DNA from: Ascaris suum | Taxonomy: Eukaryota; Nematoda; Chromadorea; Rhabditida; Ascarididae | Reading direction: 5' to 3' | Assembly (NCBI GenBank): GCA_013433145.1 | Contig: CM024177.1 | Span: 6,722,110-6,786,109, forward strand | Length of the DNA stretch: 64,000 bases | Shown: one piece after another, positions 1 to 13,518 of the stretch | Numbering within the stretch: the stretch's first letter is position 1 | How the letters are laid out: every line of letters begins with the position of its first letter | Position numbers and translations under genes: made by a program | The notes under the pieces: generated by a model | Databases searched by the model: none | What the model was told of the DNA's origin: nothing | The model's input: only the letters and a program-made list of their open reading frames with translations

Positions 1-1445
1 TTGACCAACAGTCGATTATCAACGGCATCCACTCGAGTGGTCAGGTTTCCAACATTTTATAGGATACCGTGAAATTACATGGCCAAGTTGCCTCCAACAG
101 CGAATTCAAAGCATGTAAGGAGGGGTCAACAGCGCTGGAATGTCGAAAAAAGAACTGCTAGGTACTGCTGGCAGAGGAGAGTGCTTCTCCTACAAGGCAA
201 ACTATTTTTCATAGACGCAAAGATAATTGGATAAAAAAGCGTTGAATATCGGTGCAAGCGGTTGATCTGATAGTCAAAATTGCAAAAACTGTAAGCTATA
301 AGAATATCTCCGATAGGCTTTTCATCAAATTGCGCCATTATCGCGTTTCAATAAGAGAATCGACATTTTGATAATGAACTTAAGGTTTTCAAATTGTGAG
401 GATATTCAAATATGAGAGAATGACGATGTGTACAATGTTGAATTTTTTTAGCAATCCTCATAGGATCGGTTCATACGAAATTCAAAGCATACAGAGCAAA
501 CTAAAAGAGCACATTAAGCTTAGAAATGATAAAAACGATGTCGGTGAAAAGTAAAAAGAATTTCCGCTAGATAGTTTCTATAGCTCGTTCACTAACAAGA
601 AGATCCGCAGGAAGTGAAAGAAACATTCCGCATCAATACTTCATCACATTTCAGCGAAATTATATTGAATTTGCAAAGCATCAACATTAACGATAGCTGA
701 ATATAACTGAAAGAGCGCTTCAAAATCGCTTTTTATCTAGTGAAAAGCATATCAGCTTATTTGCAGCACTAAAACATCTAAGTTAACGATGACAATCACA
801 TAGCGCCGTTTTCTGAAGGATCGAATGCAATACGCCCTCATCAAATGCCTTCTTAAAATTTTTCGTGAGGGAATATGCTGCAAAAATAGATCGGACAAAT
901 CTCGCAAAAAAAGAAAAAAATCACATTAGCATCTTGGCATTCAAATGTCGCTGATAATATTCGTGAATGATGAAATCGAAATGAAAGAAAGCAAATACGT
1001 TTGCGATGGAAGAAGCAATGATGGAAGTGCGCATAAGCGAGTTTGATGGCCTCGAATTACATCAAGCAAATAACAAAAAAACGAATAACTGACCAACAAA
1101 CATTAATATGTGAATTAACAACGGCGATTATTATTATGACTGTACACTCATCATAAACTTTTCGTCCATGAGGTTTTGACAATTCACAAAATGGTGAAGG
1201 AGCTCGATTTAGAAAACTTTCGAATTTCCATGCCATCGAAATTATTCAACAGGAAGATGTAACACATCAGCAGTAAAACGAACGAGTTCAAAACAAGCAG
1301 CTTTGCGGTTACTGCAATAATTGTAAAGATTGTTTTTGCTTTTAGTAGAACAGAGAATATCACTGACGAACGCGGCATCAAAACTAAGAAGTTGGTAAAG
1401 ATCCCAAAGAACTTCAACAATATGCACGCTTACAATTCTATTAAC

Positions 1446-1493
1446 TGAATCGGTCGATTTCATAGCTTATTAGCTATGAAATCGACTGATTCA
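1446..1493. repeat. Long hairpin: 22-bp stem, 4-nt loop
   Basis: 1446-1467 and 1472-1493 are complementary at 21 of 22 positions, the exception being a possible G-U pair; the loop is TATT. The loop is too short for a typical microRNA precursor. It may be a fold-back element or a cruciform site. Confidence 0.8.
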
Positions 1494-1494
1494 T

Positions 1495-1568
1495 ATTTCA
1501 AACAGTTCGACTGTTCGCATATAGCATCAATATTTCAAACAGAGCGACCGTTCGCATAAAACTTCCCA
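1495..1568. repeat. Two 37-nt tandem copies
   Basis: ATTTCAAACAG followed by GA.(T/C)GTTCGCATA occurs at 1495 and 1532. It directly follows the hairpin at 1446-1493, suggesting both belong to one small repeat. Confidence 0.6.
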
Positions 1569-3180
1569 AGAGAAACGTTTTTACGCATTACCCCCATCAC
1601 GGAACCGATCTGAGGTCCAACTCGACCTTTCACAAGCTTCTTGAGAATTTTTCGAAATACTTAGGCGCTCACAACTCAACTGATAAAACAACTTGAAAAC
1701 CGCTGCACCAGGTAAGCTTTGAAGTGCACTACGTTCACCAATAAATCCAACAGTTTCCAAATTGAATCAACTAGACAGATATAAAATAAATAAATGCATA
1801 AATATGTAAGTGCATGAGGCAAATTTAACCTGACGTGGAAATATGCAAAGCGCATTACGCGTTCTATTCAAACAACTTCGAGAAGCACATCAAAAATACT
1901 CGCTCACATTATAAACAAGGTATAGGCAACCTGTCTACTTACATTATTTTATGCAAGCACACAAAATGGACTAATGATTTCAGTATGCGCGGGGATGCAT
2001 GAAAAAGCTAGCAAAGTGCGCCGTGAGAAGAGGCGACTTTACTGTGATTCTGGAGTATAAGTTTTTAGTATTTTGTTAGTAACACTTTTGGCGATATTCT
2101 GTTTTCAACATTGAATTTCCTTTCAGTAAATCACTGTTACATATTATCGGTAACTTTTCTATCATTCAAAATGGATAGCCAAAAGTCGGGCACTGAAGTG
2201 GGAGAATGGGGAGGGGAAGGGATAGGGAAGAGGGTTGAACTCCCTTTATAAGCACGAAAATCTTCAGAAGTAAAAGCAAAGGGCTGTTTGTCAGGTGACC
2301 AAAAGGAGCGCATCACCAATTGAGGAAAAAAAACTCTCGATGTTTGCACATTGACGTAACGGCCTTTTGATTTTCGTTTCAACTTCTTAACGATTAGATG
2401 TTTTGCCAGCAACCTTACAAAACAAGTGGAAAACCGCGCAGAAGCACTAACGTTATACACTATGTGCCTTTATTTTCACCTCATCTTTCTAGCAAACCTT
2501 GCAAGTGATCAACAAAGAATATACACAACGATCGCTTTGTAAGTTTTGAAAGTTCGCATAAAAAATTTCAATTTTTCTTTCGATAAACAGTTAATGGAAC
2601 TGACTAAATTCAGTTTCCATTAAAAAAAAAGAGTTATTCTGAAAGAAATCGAAAACTTGAAGCATTTTAAAACGTTCGGCATTTGACCTTTGAAACTTTT
2701 GAGCGTTTCTCTACGAATACTCGGAGTATTCATACGTGAATCGATCTTTTCCTCAACACCGAATTTTTGTCTCACTTCGTTCGATCGCCTAAACAATTCG
2801 TCTGGAAGAAACGCGCCTTTCTTTGTCACAAAGGCAGAAGATGTTGTAATTTTCCGCCTTTATGCCTGTTGAGCTCCATGCAAGGTTGACCGATCAGTGG
2901 AGGATGCAGTATCGGAGGTTCTTAGGCCTAATCTGGTGAATGCGAAGAAGTTTGGACTACCGGAAAAATTCACATACACGAATGTGTGCGTATATACAAC
3001 TTCCTAAAAAAGCACTCCTAGATTCGAACCTCAAAAGTCGTAAAAATATCATTAAAGTGAACTGCTTGAGCTCCGAAATTTGTTTCTGATCGCATCCCAA
3101 GCCATAATAAACATAAATTCTTACTCAAGTTCGCAAGAAAGCTGGATAGCAGTGCATTAATGTTCGGAAAGATGAAGGTT

Positions 3181-3192
3181 GGGGGGGGGGGG
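3181..3192. repeat. G12 homopolymer
   Basis: Twelve G residues followed by a purine-rich run. Similar G or C runs of 12-23 at 4784-4806, 12944-12959, 29587-29599 and 43873-43884 are unusual against an A+T-rich background. Confidence 0.95.
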
Positions 3193-4783
3193 AGAGGAGG
3201 AGGGGTTGCGAGCCGAGCCTTCTTGTGGAAGACGAACTGACCGCTGCAAGAACAGGAAGATCGTGAAGGGCAGCAGCTTTCCGGTTCGCATCGATGACTT
3301 TGACAGTTTTCTGCCGATTTCAAAATCAGCATCCCCTGCTACCTTGCTTGCTTGATTTGGAAAAAAAAGTTGTCGCCAATCACAACTGGGCTCTTTCTAT
3401 ATTATTTTCTTTGCTTCCATTGTTCATCGAAGAAAACGAAAACTTTTCCTTTGATATGTTCATTCTCCTAAACAATAGCATATTATTTCTATTAGTGGCA
3501 CAATAGTGCGCAAATGGCCGCATATAAATAAAATCATCAAAAAAAAAGCGAATTTCAGCACGCAACGATAATAGTTGACGAAAAATTTTGTTTCTTTAAG
3601 AAAAAAATTGCTTCAATATGCTATATGATATCGGCGCTCAAGAGAATCGAGAATCACCCCGAGATGAGAAATTTCATTAAGAAATATTCATTTCGGATTA
3701 GAGTGCTCTATTTATATTTTATTGAAAATCGCTCTCATGACAACACCACACTTCTATTCTTAACTGCAGTTGTCCGCCTATTTATCACATAGAAACGAAA
3801 ATTGATTTCCTCACAAATAATTTCATAAACGATACGAGAGTTTAAGGTTACGAATTAAATTTTGGATAGGTTTAAGAGAGTGTTTAAGTAAGATTTTTTT
3901 GGATACGTTTAACAAAGCGAAAAAAGAGGAGAAGTGATTCGCACTTCTGGTCGTATAATGTTTCACCATTTCGCTTCGAACAATTTGAAATAATTCGACG
4001 AAGCATCGATCCAATTCGAAAAAAAAAACTATGCTGACGGCTTGTCCTGCAAATTCAATTCTTTTTTCATCAGTTTTGTTCGCATTTTCGCCTTTTTTAG
4101 TTTTTCAGTTCGGTTATGCGCAAATGCACAAAAAAACAGACACACCAAATACAGCTCCCCCCCCCCTTTCCTAGAATCGTTTAGAATTTATGAGTCACTG
4201 ACCTCTAACATGTTTATTACGTTCAAAAATATTTTCCACAATTAAAAACTGCTCTGCTGTTCGATATTTTAGTGCCCATGTATAAAACAGTAGAAACGAA
4301 ATATTAGCAGAATTGCCCACAACAGTTAGCAGACCCGATAAATTGACACATTATAGCACAAATTTTGTGTTAAATGTATATAATGAAAGAATTAGGCGGA
4401 ATCATCTAAAACCAGAATGTAATTTAACTAGAATCGCGTGGAGTGGAGAATATCTCTTTGGAAAGGGCAGCTTCCGCGCACCGAAGCAATAAAAAAATTC
4501 GCTTTTATTAAAACAAACATAAGAGAAGATGGCGTATTGACACTACAATTTTCAGAGCGCACAACTGCATATCGCAACAGCGAATAACTACATTGCTTTG
4601 TGAACGTCAATTAACTGTGCTGCAATTTCTCGCGCATATAAGTACACGTTTAGGGCACAAGAATCGAAACATTTGATGAACGAAAATGTTGGCGAAAAAG
4701 TGTGCTAGGATGGATAGCACGATGTGTGCGTCTGCATTTCATCCCTTCAGGTCAATGTTAACCAAAATGCCCCTTCAGCTCCT

Positions 4784-4806
4784 CCCCCCCCCCCCCCCCC
4801 CCCCCC
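4784..4806. repeat. C23 homopolymer
   Basis: Longest C run in the window. The true length is uncertain in any assembly, and it may form a quadruplex on the minus strand. Confidence 0.95.
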
Positions 4807-5066
4807 ATCTTCCAAAAAAAGAATGAAATGCCTAATAATGCGTTTATCTGCGATGTCGATCACCGAAAGAACTTTTCTTGCAGAAAGTTTGTTTCTGAGC
4901 CACATCTCGCTTGTAGCACAAGAATTGTAATTCGCAAACTTTGTCCCGCGTCGAAGTTCAGCAACTTCACGAATGGGATTACCGTAGCGAAATTAACGAA
5001 GAGTAAGCAGTCTTATAGCCTGCATTTAACCGTGCATGCTGCCTCAAGAAGGAATGATAGCGGTAA

Positions 5067-5936
5067 GTGGTTTTTGCTGACCCTCTCCCCTTCCCCCTCC
5101 TTCTTCACCATCAACCCGCGAATCCTTTACTGAAGACGTATCTTCGGAAGAAAAGATGCAGCGTTAACCTCGCAGCAATTCCGTCCCATGTGGAGAAAAT
5201 CCGGCCGGAGAGATTCTATAAGTCAAAGTCACGTAAGACAATCCACTCACTTAAAGCCCTGCAATCCCTATGGATGAGTCATCACCAGCCAACCAATCAC
5301 TCTCCCCTCCCATCTTTTGGCCTGGACTCCAGGAGTAAGCGGAATGTTGCCCTCTATGTCTCTGCCCAGGTCAAAAAGAACGGTCGCAAACAGCTACGGA
5401 GTTTATGCGCCAAATTCAATCGTCGCAGCTTTTGTTGCTCACGAAGTGAAAACGCTGAGGCCGGACAGATAGCCGGAACACGCATACGCATACATATACA
5501 CAGGGACAGCATTACCAAACGCTCAGAGCTGATGAAAAAAAAAACAGTGTATAAAGAAAAGGGAAAAATTGTTAACAGTGAGAGCCTGAGTCTTCTGCAG
5601 AAAGCAAAATACGAAGCTAAGAACCCGAAGGATAAAGTAAAGGTACCTCTGAACGGTGCACTGCGCAAAGCTACGGTGAGCAACTTCACCAGAATGGGTT
5701 TCCACGACAACAAGTTTGCGCAGCGTTCAGCTGTTCCCACTTTGTCCTCAAGTACCTCCTTCAACGTTCATGTCAAGCTCTCTCCGCATTTGTGTGCTCT
5801 TTTAACAGTGGGAAAAAGTGTGTGGTGCAAATTTGACCATTTCAGTGAACAACGAACGCCAACAAGTGCAACAAGAGAACGTACTGTATTTGTTAAATAT
5901 AAACTATTTGCATTTAAACATATCGGAGAAATATAA
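5067..5936 (+). CDS. Long open frame (289 codons), basic, unrecognised
   Basis: The longest non-repeat open frame in the window. With about 60% A+T, a frame this long is very unlikely by chance. It begins at GTG just after a GTAAGT and is Lys/Arg/Ser-rich (for example LLQKAKYEAKNPKDKVKVPL). A phase-0 donor ACG|GTGAGC lies at 5673, so only the first two thirds may be an exon. The antisense strand is also open for 136 codons, which hints at locally higher G+C or a mobile-element relic rather than a standard gene. No domain recognised. Confidence 0.3.
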   Translation: MVFADPLPFPLLLHHQPANPLLKTYLRKKRCSVNLAAIPSHVEKIRPERFYKSKSRKTIHSLKALQSLWMSHHQPTNHSPLPSFGLDSRSKRNVALYVSAQVKKNGRKQLRSLCAKFNRRSFCCSRSENAEAGQIAGTRIRIHIHRDSITKRSELMKKKTVYKEKGKIVNSESLSLLQKAKYEAKNPKDKVKVPLNGALRKATVSNFTRMGFHDNKFAQRSAVPTLSSSTSFNVHVKLSPHLCALLTVGKSVWCKFDHFSEQRTPTSATRERTVFVKYKLFAFKHIGEI

Positions 5937-6517
5937 GACTGCTTCATGAAGAGTAAAATGAATAGAAGCGGAAGTTATATTTGAGAAGGAAAGAGAAAGT
6001 AACGGTAATAAACACGTCAGATAACATACACTCGGATGCAACCAATACTACAACAATAACAGTAGCAATGATTCACATTCACTGTGACGATCATAAATTT
6101 CTTAGCTCCGAGCACGCTTCTTGCCTTAGAGTGATTGCTGCTTCGTAAGAGCGACTATATTTTGATGAGGTTTTCAGCGTTTGTGTGCACAGACTGAAGT
6201 TCTCAACGTTGCAGCTATTACGAGGTATATATGTGCATAACATACCTCAAGGTTTTCGATCCTGAGAAATCACAATATAGAATGATTCTGAGAAACCAGA
6301 ATACATGGCATTATGCTATAAAGTTATCAATGCTATAAAACTTTGTGACAGACTCTCGGATGACGTTTTTCGGATTATGCGCATTCGTGTTGTTCTTGTA
6401 CCCCTCTGCTTCACTACAGTCTTCTTTGTTCTTCCACGGTGAAGATTCTTTCGTCTTCCACTATAATGTTTGAGTTTTGTGGCGCCATGTCGCTTAGCCA
6501 ACATTTTCTCATCGAAG

Positions 6518-6780
6518 TCAAAACGAAAATTTCTTGACGACTTGCAGCAATCGGCACAACACCACGATGTCACCGTTAGAAAAAGCGTAGGGGTGATCAG
6601 AACCTGCCAAAAGCAATTTTCTGATACAATCACTGGACTGCAATTGTGAGTCGTCCACTCGCGGTTTTTGGACAGTCAGGAAGCAGCTGACCATGATGTC
6701 TCTCGTACACTTACCTCGTTTTAAGGCTTGCAACATCACTGTCGTCCCGTACTGCACTTTTCTTTCATCGGCATGCAATT
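6518..6780 (-). pseudogene. Possible decayed ankyrin-repeat exon
   Basis: After ATCTTAG the minus strand reads LHADERKVQYGTTVMLQALK-R-G, fitting the ankyrin pattern G.T.L..A...G, and ends at a good donor GAG|GTAAGT in phase 1. The next piece NGDIVVLCRLLQ fits the second half of a repeat (GH..VV..LL). Joining needs an acceptor that is not AG, or leaves an eight-residue insertion; further downstream the frame shifts (HGATKL). Best read as a degraded copy; short motifs like this also occur by chance. Confidence 0.2.
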
Positions 6781-9700
6781 CTAAGATTCCATACCTTTTA
6801 TCCTATTCTATCTAATCCTATTTCTGCACTAAAAGGATTATGCGTCTCATTCAGACACTTGCCCTGTCACAAGCCCGTGTCACCAAAAGCCCGAATGTGA
6901 CCCTTTCCAACGTACTCTCAGTGTCATCCTTTTAACCAGCATTTTGAATTCATTGTGTTTTTTTAAAGCTTCACATAAGCCTTTTCACTTCTTTTTCTTA
7001 TTCTTGTTTGACCTTCAATTTTCCAATTTTATTCCTCACCTCTTTCCGGTACCTACCATTGCCTCCCCAGCAAAACCCTTTTAACAGTTTATATGGCTCC
7101 GGTAACCTTGTGCAATCTTGCACGTTAATTTATGATAACTTTAACCAATCTCCATATCATATAAGCGCAAGGGCCACCGGTCTCTCATTAGCCGAAAGGC
7201 GCCTAGCAGCACGGAGGGTCGTTAAGCGGCCACACTGCCCTAAACACCATTGCATTGTCCTCATCCTTGTGGTATGTAAAAGGCCTTTGTATACGCTTTC
7301 GTACCGGCCTCACACAGGGCTTAGCCACCCCAAAAGGCCATTTTTGCACGCTTCTTGTATATGATACATGGACCTTAGCTCTCATCAGCAAGACAATCCA
7401 TCCGTCTCAATCTCTACCACCACTCTGGATGCAGGGATTCCCATAGTTCTAAGTAGGCCTGAAACCTGCAAGGCGATGAATGGTGTATAATCCAATTAAG
7501 GAAATTACGGAAATAATGAGCTTCAATGTGCCTAATTTCCGCGATATTTCCACTCCAACTGGAACCACCTCCACTATTTCTAAGTGGGGATAATATTGTT
7601 TTTATTCGAATAGTCAATGGAAATCGGTTGGTGAGAATATAGAATGTTTCCGTTACACTTAAATATTTATAGCTCCTCTCGAAGCTGACGGATTAAGGTT
7701 GAACAGGGTGAAAACAAATAACCTTTTCAATCAATTATAACATCCGAACAACCTAATCTATATATTATAGCATCCGACCTTTATAAGTGTAACTTCAGGC
7801 TTCAGTGCGTCACGAGTTCAACCTAATCGACACGCAAACAGACGTGCAACAGGTCCTAGAGAACGATAGCGTCACAATGCACTTTTGTGAGGCGAATTTG
7901 CTAATGGCCACAAAATGGCAACGCAACGAAAGAAACGTAACTGGAATTATGCACGTCAGAAAAAAAAAACAACATTTGAATTTTGGTCGAACTTTTCTTG
8001 ATTGAACAATGTTTTATATAAAATGTTTTTCTTCGGGTAAATGCAGTGTCCATCCCTCACAGTGCGAAAACTTTCCGAAGAAAACTTTAATGGGCGCAGA
8101 CCAGTGCTGTCGAAGACACTCCACCAGCGTCTAGATAAGAGAAAAGCACGAATCGCTTTAAAACGTCTCCAGACTACCGCCGTATTGGTACGCATAATTT
8201 CCTCCTCCGGACCTACACCGTTCTAGGCGCTTCACTTCTGAAGCCCGGATGCTCAGTGACCAGCAGTTTTCGTTACCACTGCACATAGGTGTGTCTGAAT
8301 TATCCGCAGTAAACCTATACCGTGAATGCAGCAGATCGGCAGTTAGTATAAACCTCTATAAAATATTTCGACTCAAAAAATCACCTAATATATGGTCAAT
8401 AACATCCAAGCATTGCTTTATCATAACGAGGCAAAACTTATGCAAATTTTTATGGTATGGGAACACCTCCTCGATTATCTGATTGCAAGAAATAGCCATA
8501 TTTGAAGAGTACCGATAGATGCGGTGCCAGCATAAAGACGACCTGGAAACGGTCTCTTTGGCTGACCAAATGAATAGTGAGAAAGTTCTTCCGATACAAC
8601 CGGTTAGCAAACCACAGCACATACAGCACATACAGGAAGCGAACTCGAAAGGAACTCAAGCTTGAGGCCAAGAAATACGAATCTGAGCCACGTTTAATCC
8701 AATCCACTTCCCACTTCCCACAACTAAGAAACCTAAAAACTAAGAAACGTTGCAAGCATTCAGAACTGTTGTAGCAGCAACCAAATACTATCCTTAGTCC
8801 AGTCAGAAGTATCGCCGAACATCACTGCGAGGCATGCACAGCCGTTTGCCAACAGCGTCTAACTGCAATGGAATATCATCCGGCAAGTTACGCCTATCAT
8901 ACCAACAGCACCGTTGAAGCGACTAGGTTAGAGAGCGGCTGAAGACGAACGTCACGCCGACTGGGCGATGAAAATTTTCACTGATGCGCCATTTGCGCGA
9001 AAAACCAAGTCCGACCCACCTCGTTTTCCGCCCCACGAAGATTCTTAATGCTTATGGAATCCTTTCATGCATCAACACTTCTGTAAGAAACAACGCCTGA
9101 AACCGCATCGCAAAACATTCCTCTCATGCGTCATCGTGATAATCGACAATTAACAGCGAAAGCGCTAGTAAGCCTCAGATGAATACATATTGGTCGAGTT
9201 GCGCAACAGCGCCTTTCGGATCGAGCAAAACTTCGACAAAAGTTAGAATTCTGTCATGACAGCCAATTGCGTTGCGAAGTTATTAAGCTTCGAAAAATTG
9301 CTTGTAGCTGCTAATATTTAAGAAAAAGCTCCTCAAGTGATACTGCGAATTACTAATGGGAGGGTAGTGATGCAAAGCTATCGGCGTCAAAGTCTTCGCA
9401 GAAGTGAGGCCATGACGTGTTTTGTTGAGAGAGAGAAACGATCTCTGCACGCTGCTCCGTGCAAATGGCTCAATCACGTGACTGCTCAACATTGTTTACG
9501 ACTCCGTGTGGCTGCACATGCACTATGGGAAAAATCCTAAGCGTGCGCTTTTTCTCGTGTAATCAATGGTAGATTATTGCCATCCAGCTGCAGGCAATGC
9601 GTTTTATTGGCTGTGTCCTTTCCGCTTGTTTCGGTACTCATTTTTCGAAGTTCTTTCCTGCACACCATAGCTTCCAAAAAACGTCACATTTTTTTAAAGC

Positions 9701-12700
9701 ATCAATGGAACCATGGCCGCTCTCTGAAGAGATCTGATGATTTAAGCGGCAAAATGCATTGAACGCCAAAGGCTGGTTAACTCAGAACAAGAATTAAGTA
9801 TGACAGCATTTGTTTTAGTCACTTCTATCCTATGGTTTAGAAAGAGGACGACGAAAGTGTGCAACCTACGAAATCTTCGTTACACGTTAGGCCTTCTGAA
9901 CATTTGGGCAGGTAGGATATCAGCCTTCCTGTCATAAGGATATCACTGAAGTTGATAAAACAGGTATGGAGTAGACAACGGCGACGTGGGACTACTTCAG
10001 GTTCAATGTCCATTCGCAACTAACCCGAAATTAGGAAAGCATCTAATCCGATTCTGCATTATACAACCGTCTGGTGGGTATCGCCTCATCCGTCCCTCCC
10101 TCTCCCCGAAATTTAGATCTCAACAGGAAAAGGAAACGACGCAGTGTGCGTTTGCTGAATGGCAAGGAATACAAAGACATGTTTAGTTTGCACAAATCAG
10201 CACTTAAGAGACACCTTCTCCTTTGATGAAACATTTTATTATATATTATCAATGTAAAATCGAAACACCTAAAATGTAACAACTCGTTTATTAAAGAAAC
10301 GAACGATGAAACGCTAGTAAATAGTGGTGAAATGTAGTCTTCGCATTGCATATCATCATTGCAAATGAGCGCCGATAGTGATGCCACAAAGTTGCATGCA
10401 CCGTCTTGTTGGCAGTGCTTGAAATAAAAACAAAAATCGAAAAGAAAACAACTGTGTGAATGTTGCTCGATCACTTCTGCGGACTTATAATGCAACAATC
10501 ATCCACTGCATTCATCTCCCCAACAATCTTCTTCGAGGCAAAACACATGAAGCACCACAACTACATGGCAAAAGCTTTTAATTCACTCTAAATATATCTT
10601 ACTAACGGCACTACATTTCGTGAAGCTTCAGGAAGCATGCCCTATCGAAACAGTCGCATATTTGAAAACGATATTTATCTGTTTGATGATCTTCGGATGT
10701 CGCATTAAATATTATGCACTCACTTCTTTAACAACTTTATGCTATACGCATCAATAAGCTAGCTCCCTTCGACCATTTGCAACATTGCTAAGTTTGCAAA
10801 TAAGATTTCAAAACGTTCAAACATTTTGCCCAATTGATGATCTTAATGTTCTCTTTGCAGAAATTACCACAACTATGTTAAGAAGTTTTTGATTCTATGA
10901 GGGGTTAAAAAAACCTTTTTTCAAAAAACCGCTGGATGCTTGTAGAGTATGGCTTCTTTCCAAAGTGCAAGCTAACTGGAGAGCCGAGATGTCCGTTCGA
11001 AAGCAATTCGATGACGTTTTCTTAGTCACATTTTCGTCGGGGTCCCTCTCCCGTGGCCAAATCGTTTTCCGACGCTCCCGCTCGTAGGCGCATATCGACC
11101 TCTTAGGGTGACTAATATTTCATGTGGAAGCTATTGATCTTTTTCATCGGCAATTTGTAGAATGCGACAAACTGGAGGAAAAAAAGACTTGGCTCATGAA
11201 TCAGTTTTTTCGTTTCAGGATCACCTGAGGATACCTGCGACCTCCAAACCTTTTTGATACAACTTTGTGCGCTTTTGCATCTTCGCAATATGTTTCAGCA
11301 CTTATGAAATGGCCCGCTGGAAAAGTATGCTCAAACATAATCCCATGCTTGGTTAATCAGTAGTTGTATAAATGCAGGAAAGGGTGATGCAAAAGCGCCA
11401 TTTTTATGAATTCTACAATTAGTAATGGGAACGCAGTTAAAACTAAAAGATTTCATAATCAGTAATGAAGTATCAAGGCTGGAGTAACCTGAACCTATCG
11501 AGAACAAGATAAAATGGTTTTAGGAGAACTCTTCAGCATATTCTTTGCAATTGAAAAAGCGAACCAAATAAACCCATACACGTTTCAATGAGCTCAGGAA
11601 TAGAATATTGGTGAATTTTAGTCTGTTCTCAAAGATGGACTCGTAAGAACGACGACTGTTCTACGGCAGACATATATGAACAATCTTTATTCTCATAAAC
11701 ATAGAGCGGGCGACCGAAGCCGTAACCATCAAAATGCGAGACTGGACGTTCAAAAGTGGCACCCACCGCAAACTCCATAAACAAATGAATGCAGGTAATT
11801 GGCAATAAATAGCGAATGCAAAATCAGAGGTTGCATTCCCCGATATAATGAAAGATATAACTCGACCAGTGGCGATGATAAAAGAGACGTTGAAAAAGCC
11901 AGAAGTATCTTTCACTTTGCGCACGGAATGTCGAAAAAAATTTCAATTTCACTGAAAAAGAACGCTTTGCAATGCCAGTTGCTCACTGCTCAGCAGAGGT
12001 GAAAGATCGCGCAAGAAGCTCCACTAAGCCAAAACGATCAACTCACTGAACTAAACAGCGATTTAGAGCAACATTCGTTTTCTCGCAGAATTATTTTACT
12101 TTGTGAATACACTTACTTGAGGCACTGAAATTACTCTGTTAAAGAAAGGAGTGCGTTCGACCAAAATAATGAAAATTGCAACGATAAGGTGGATAATTCA
12201 ACGGCAAAGTTGATAGCAGAAATGAAAATATTGACGGCGAAAAATTTTTTGAAATTAATCATTCAAAACGGTAAAATAGGGCGGCAAAAAATATCACTCA
12301 ACTTAGTTTTTCCTGTCGAAAAAAAACACCGGCAAAACTAAATAAATTTCCTCTGAAAGATTCGCACTAAGCAAATTCAAGTACACCCTTCCTCACGTTG
12401 CTCCTTATATTTTAAATCATATCAAGAAGTGTATAGGAAGCTGCGTTCGATGAAATACCACACTAACCCCTCTATATACATGGCATAATGAAACAATAGT
12501 TTCTGGGTATACATCATAGTGTAAAAGATGTTGGTCAGAAGAACACCGAAAAAAATGGAAAATGCTACGATGATATGTGTTGCTCGAAATTCAATAAGCT
12601 GAGCGCAACTGCATCATAAATTGGAAAATCAACAAAACAACATTTATTGCGTATTTTAACACGCGACCGGTCGACTGGCGAACAAAATTTGACCGCAGAG

Positions 12701-13311
12701 GGAGTTATTGAACACAATAGCACTTACATTTATTTATCACCTATAACTGGTATTTAATAATAACAACATTTCGGCTCTTTTTTATTACGAGTATAAAAAA
12801 TCAATTAGAAAACGTTAATTTGCAGCGTCGCATGTGCCAGGTGCGGAGATGGTATACAACGTTGAAGTCATACCGATGGTACATTTGCATATTTATGTTT
12901 CTCAAAGGCGATTCATATTTACTCTCAATTCTTATTTGAGCCACCCCCCCCCCCCCCCCAATCGTTTCTAAAATTTAAATATTCTTTTTATCATATAAAT
13001 ATTATAATTTAATCATTTCCTCGTCTTTCATTCAGTAACCTGAAATCTGCATGTTACAGCATCGTATAAGAGCTAAATAATGAAACGAAATCAAAAACTA
13101 CAATCAGTTGCAATCCAAACGATCATCAAAATTACTTTTGCTAAGAGACGAAACTAATGGGAGATTTCTCTTACGATTCACATCTACTCCCACTAAGCAA
13201 ATCGAAAAACGTGAAAGAGGAGAATGCACAATTAACATTTTTATAATTTCCCTCGTTCGACCAACGGATTCCATAAACAGCAAAAAAAACCTGCAAAAAT
13301 GTGTGCGATAA
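6781..13311. other. Non-coding stretch with scattered short ORFs
   Basis: No exon could be supported. The longest frame (10498-10043 minus, 151 codons) lacks splice context and protein-like composition. A C16 run lies at 12944. Confidence 0.45.
12944..12959. repeat. C16 homopolymer
   Basis: Sixteen C residues in an otherwise A+T-rich non-coding stretch. Confidence 0.95.
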
Positions 13312-13518
13312 ATGCATTCACATTTAAGCGAAGTAATCATTCACACGAATCATGCAGAAAAGATTCGCTTCCTGCTAACTCAACAACTCGAATGCTGCAA
13401 AATGCAACTCGACTCGTTGCAAAATATGCCAGAATTCTTGGACACATTGAAGCGTTGCAACAAACCGTTTCGACCCGAGGGACCGTCACAAATGTCAATG
13501 GATGGGTTCATCGTTTAG
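13312..13518 (+). CDS. Coding-like terminal exon, unrecognised
   Basis: Plus strand; ATG at 13312 follows directly on a TAA, and a possible acceptor CATGCAG precedes 13352. It reads KIRFLLTQQLECCKMQLDSL, then PEFLDTLKRCNKPFRPEGPS and ends FIV-stop. The composition looks like a soluble helical protein C terminus. No upstream exon was identified and no poly(A) signal seen nearby. Confidence 0.3.
   Translation: MHSHLSEVIIHTNHAEKIRFLLTQQLECCKMQLDSLQNMPEFLDTLKRCNKPFRPEGPSQMSMDGFIV

Larger units (their letters stand above)
1..5066. other. Left flank, no supported gene
   Basis: A+T-rich, with the hairpin at 1446-1493, the 37-nt tandem pair at 1495-1568, and G12 and C23 runs. All open frames here are short and unconvincing. 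It may be intergenic or a long intron. Confidence 0.5.

Noticed and set aside
3018..3080. Minus-strand tRNA B-box (GGTTCGAATCT) with a weak A-box 43 nt upstream
   Set aside because: Spacing fits a tRNA, but the A-box is poor and neither the T-stem nor the acceptor stem pairs.
10043..10498. 151-codon minus-strand frame
   Set aside because: Irregular Cys/Phe/Leu composition, no motif, no exon signals.
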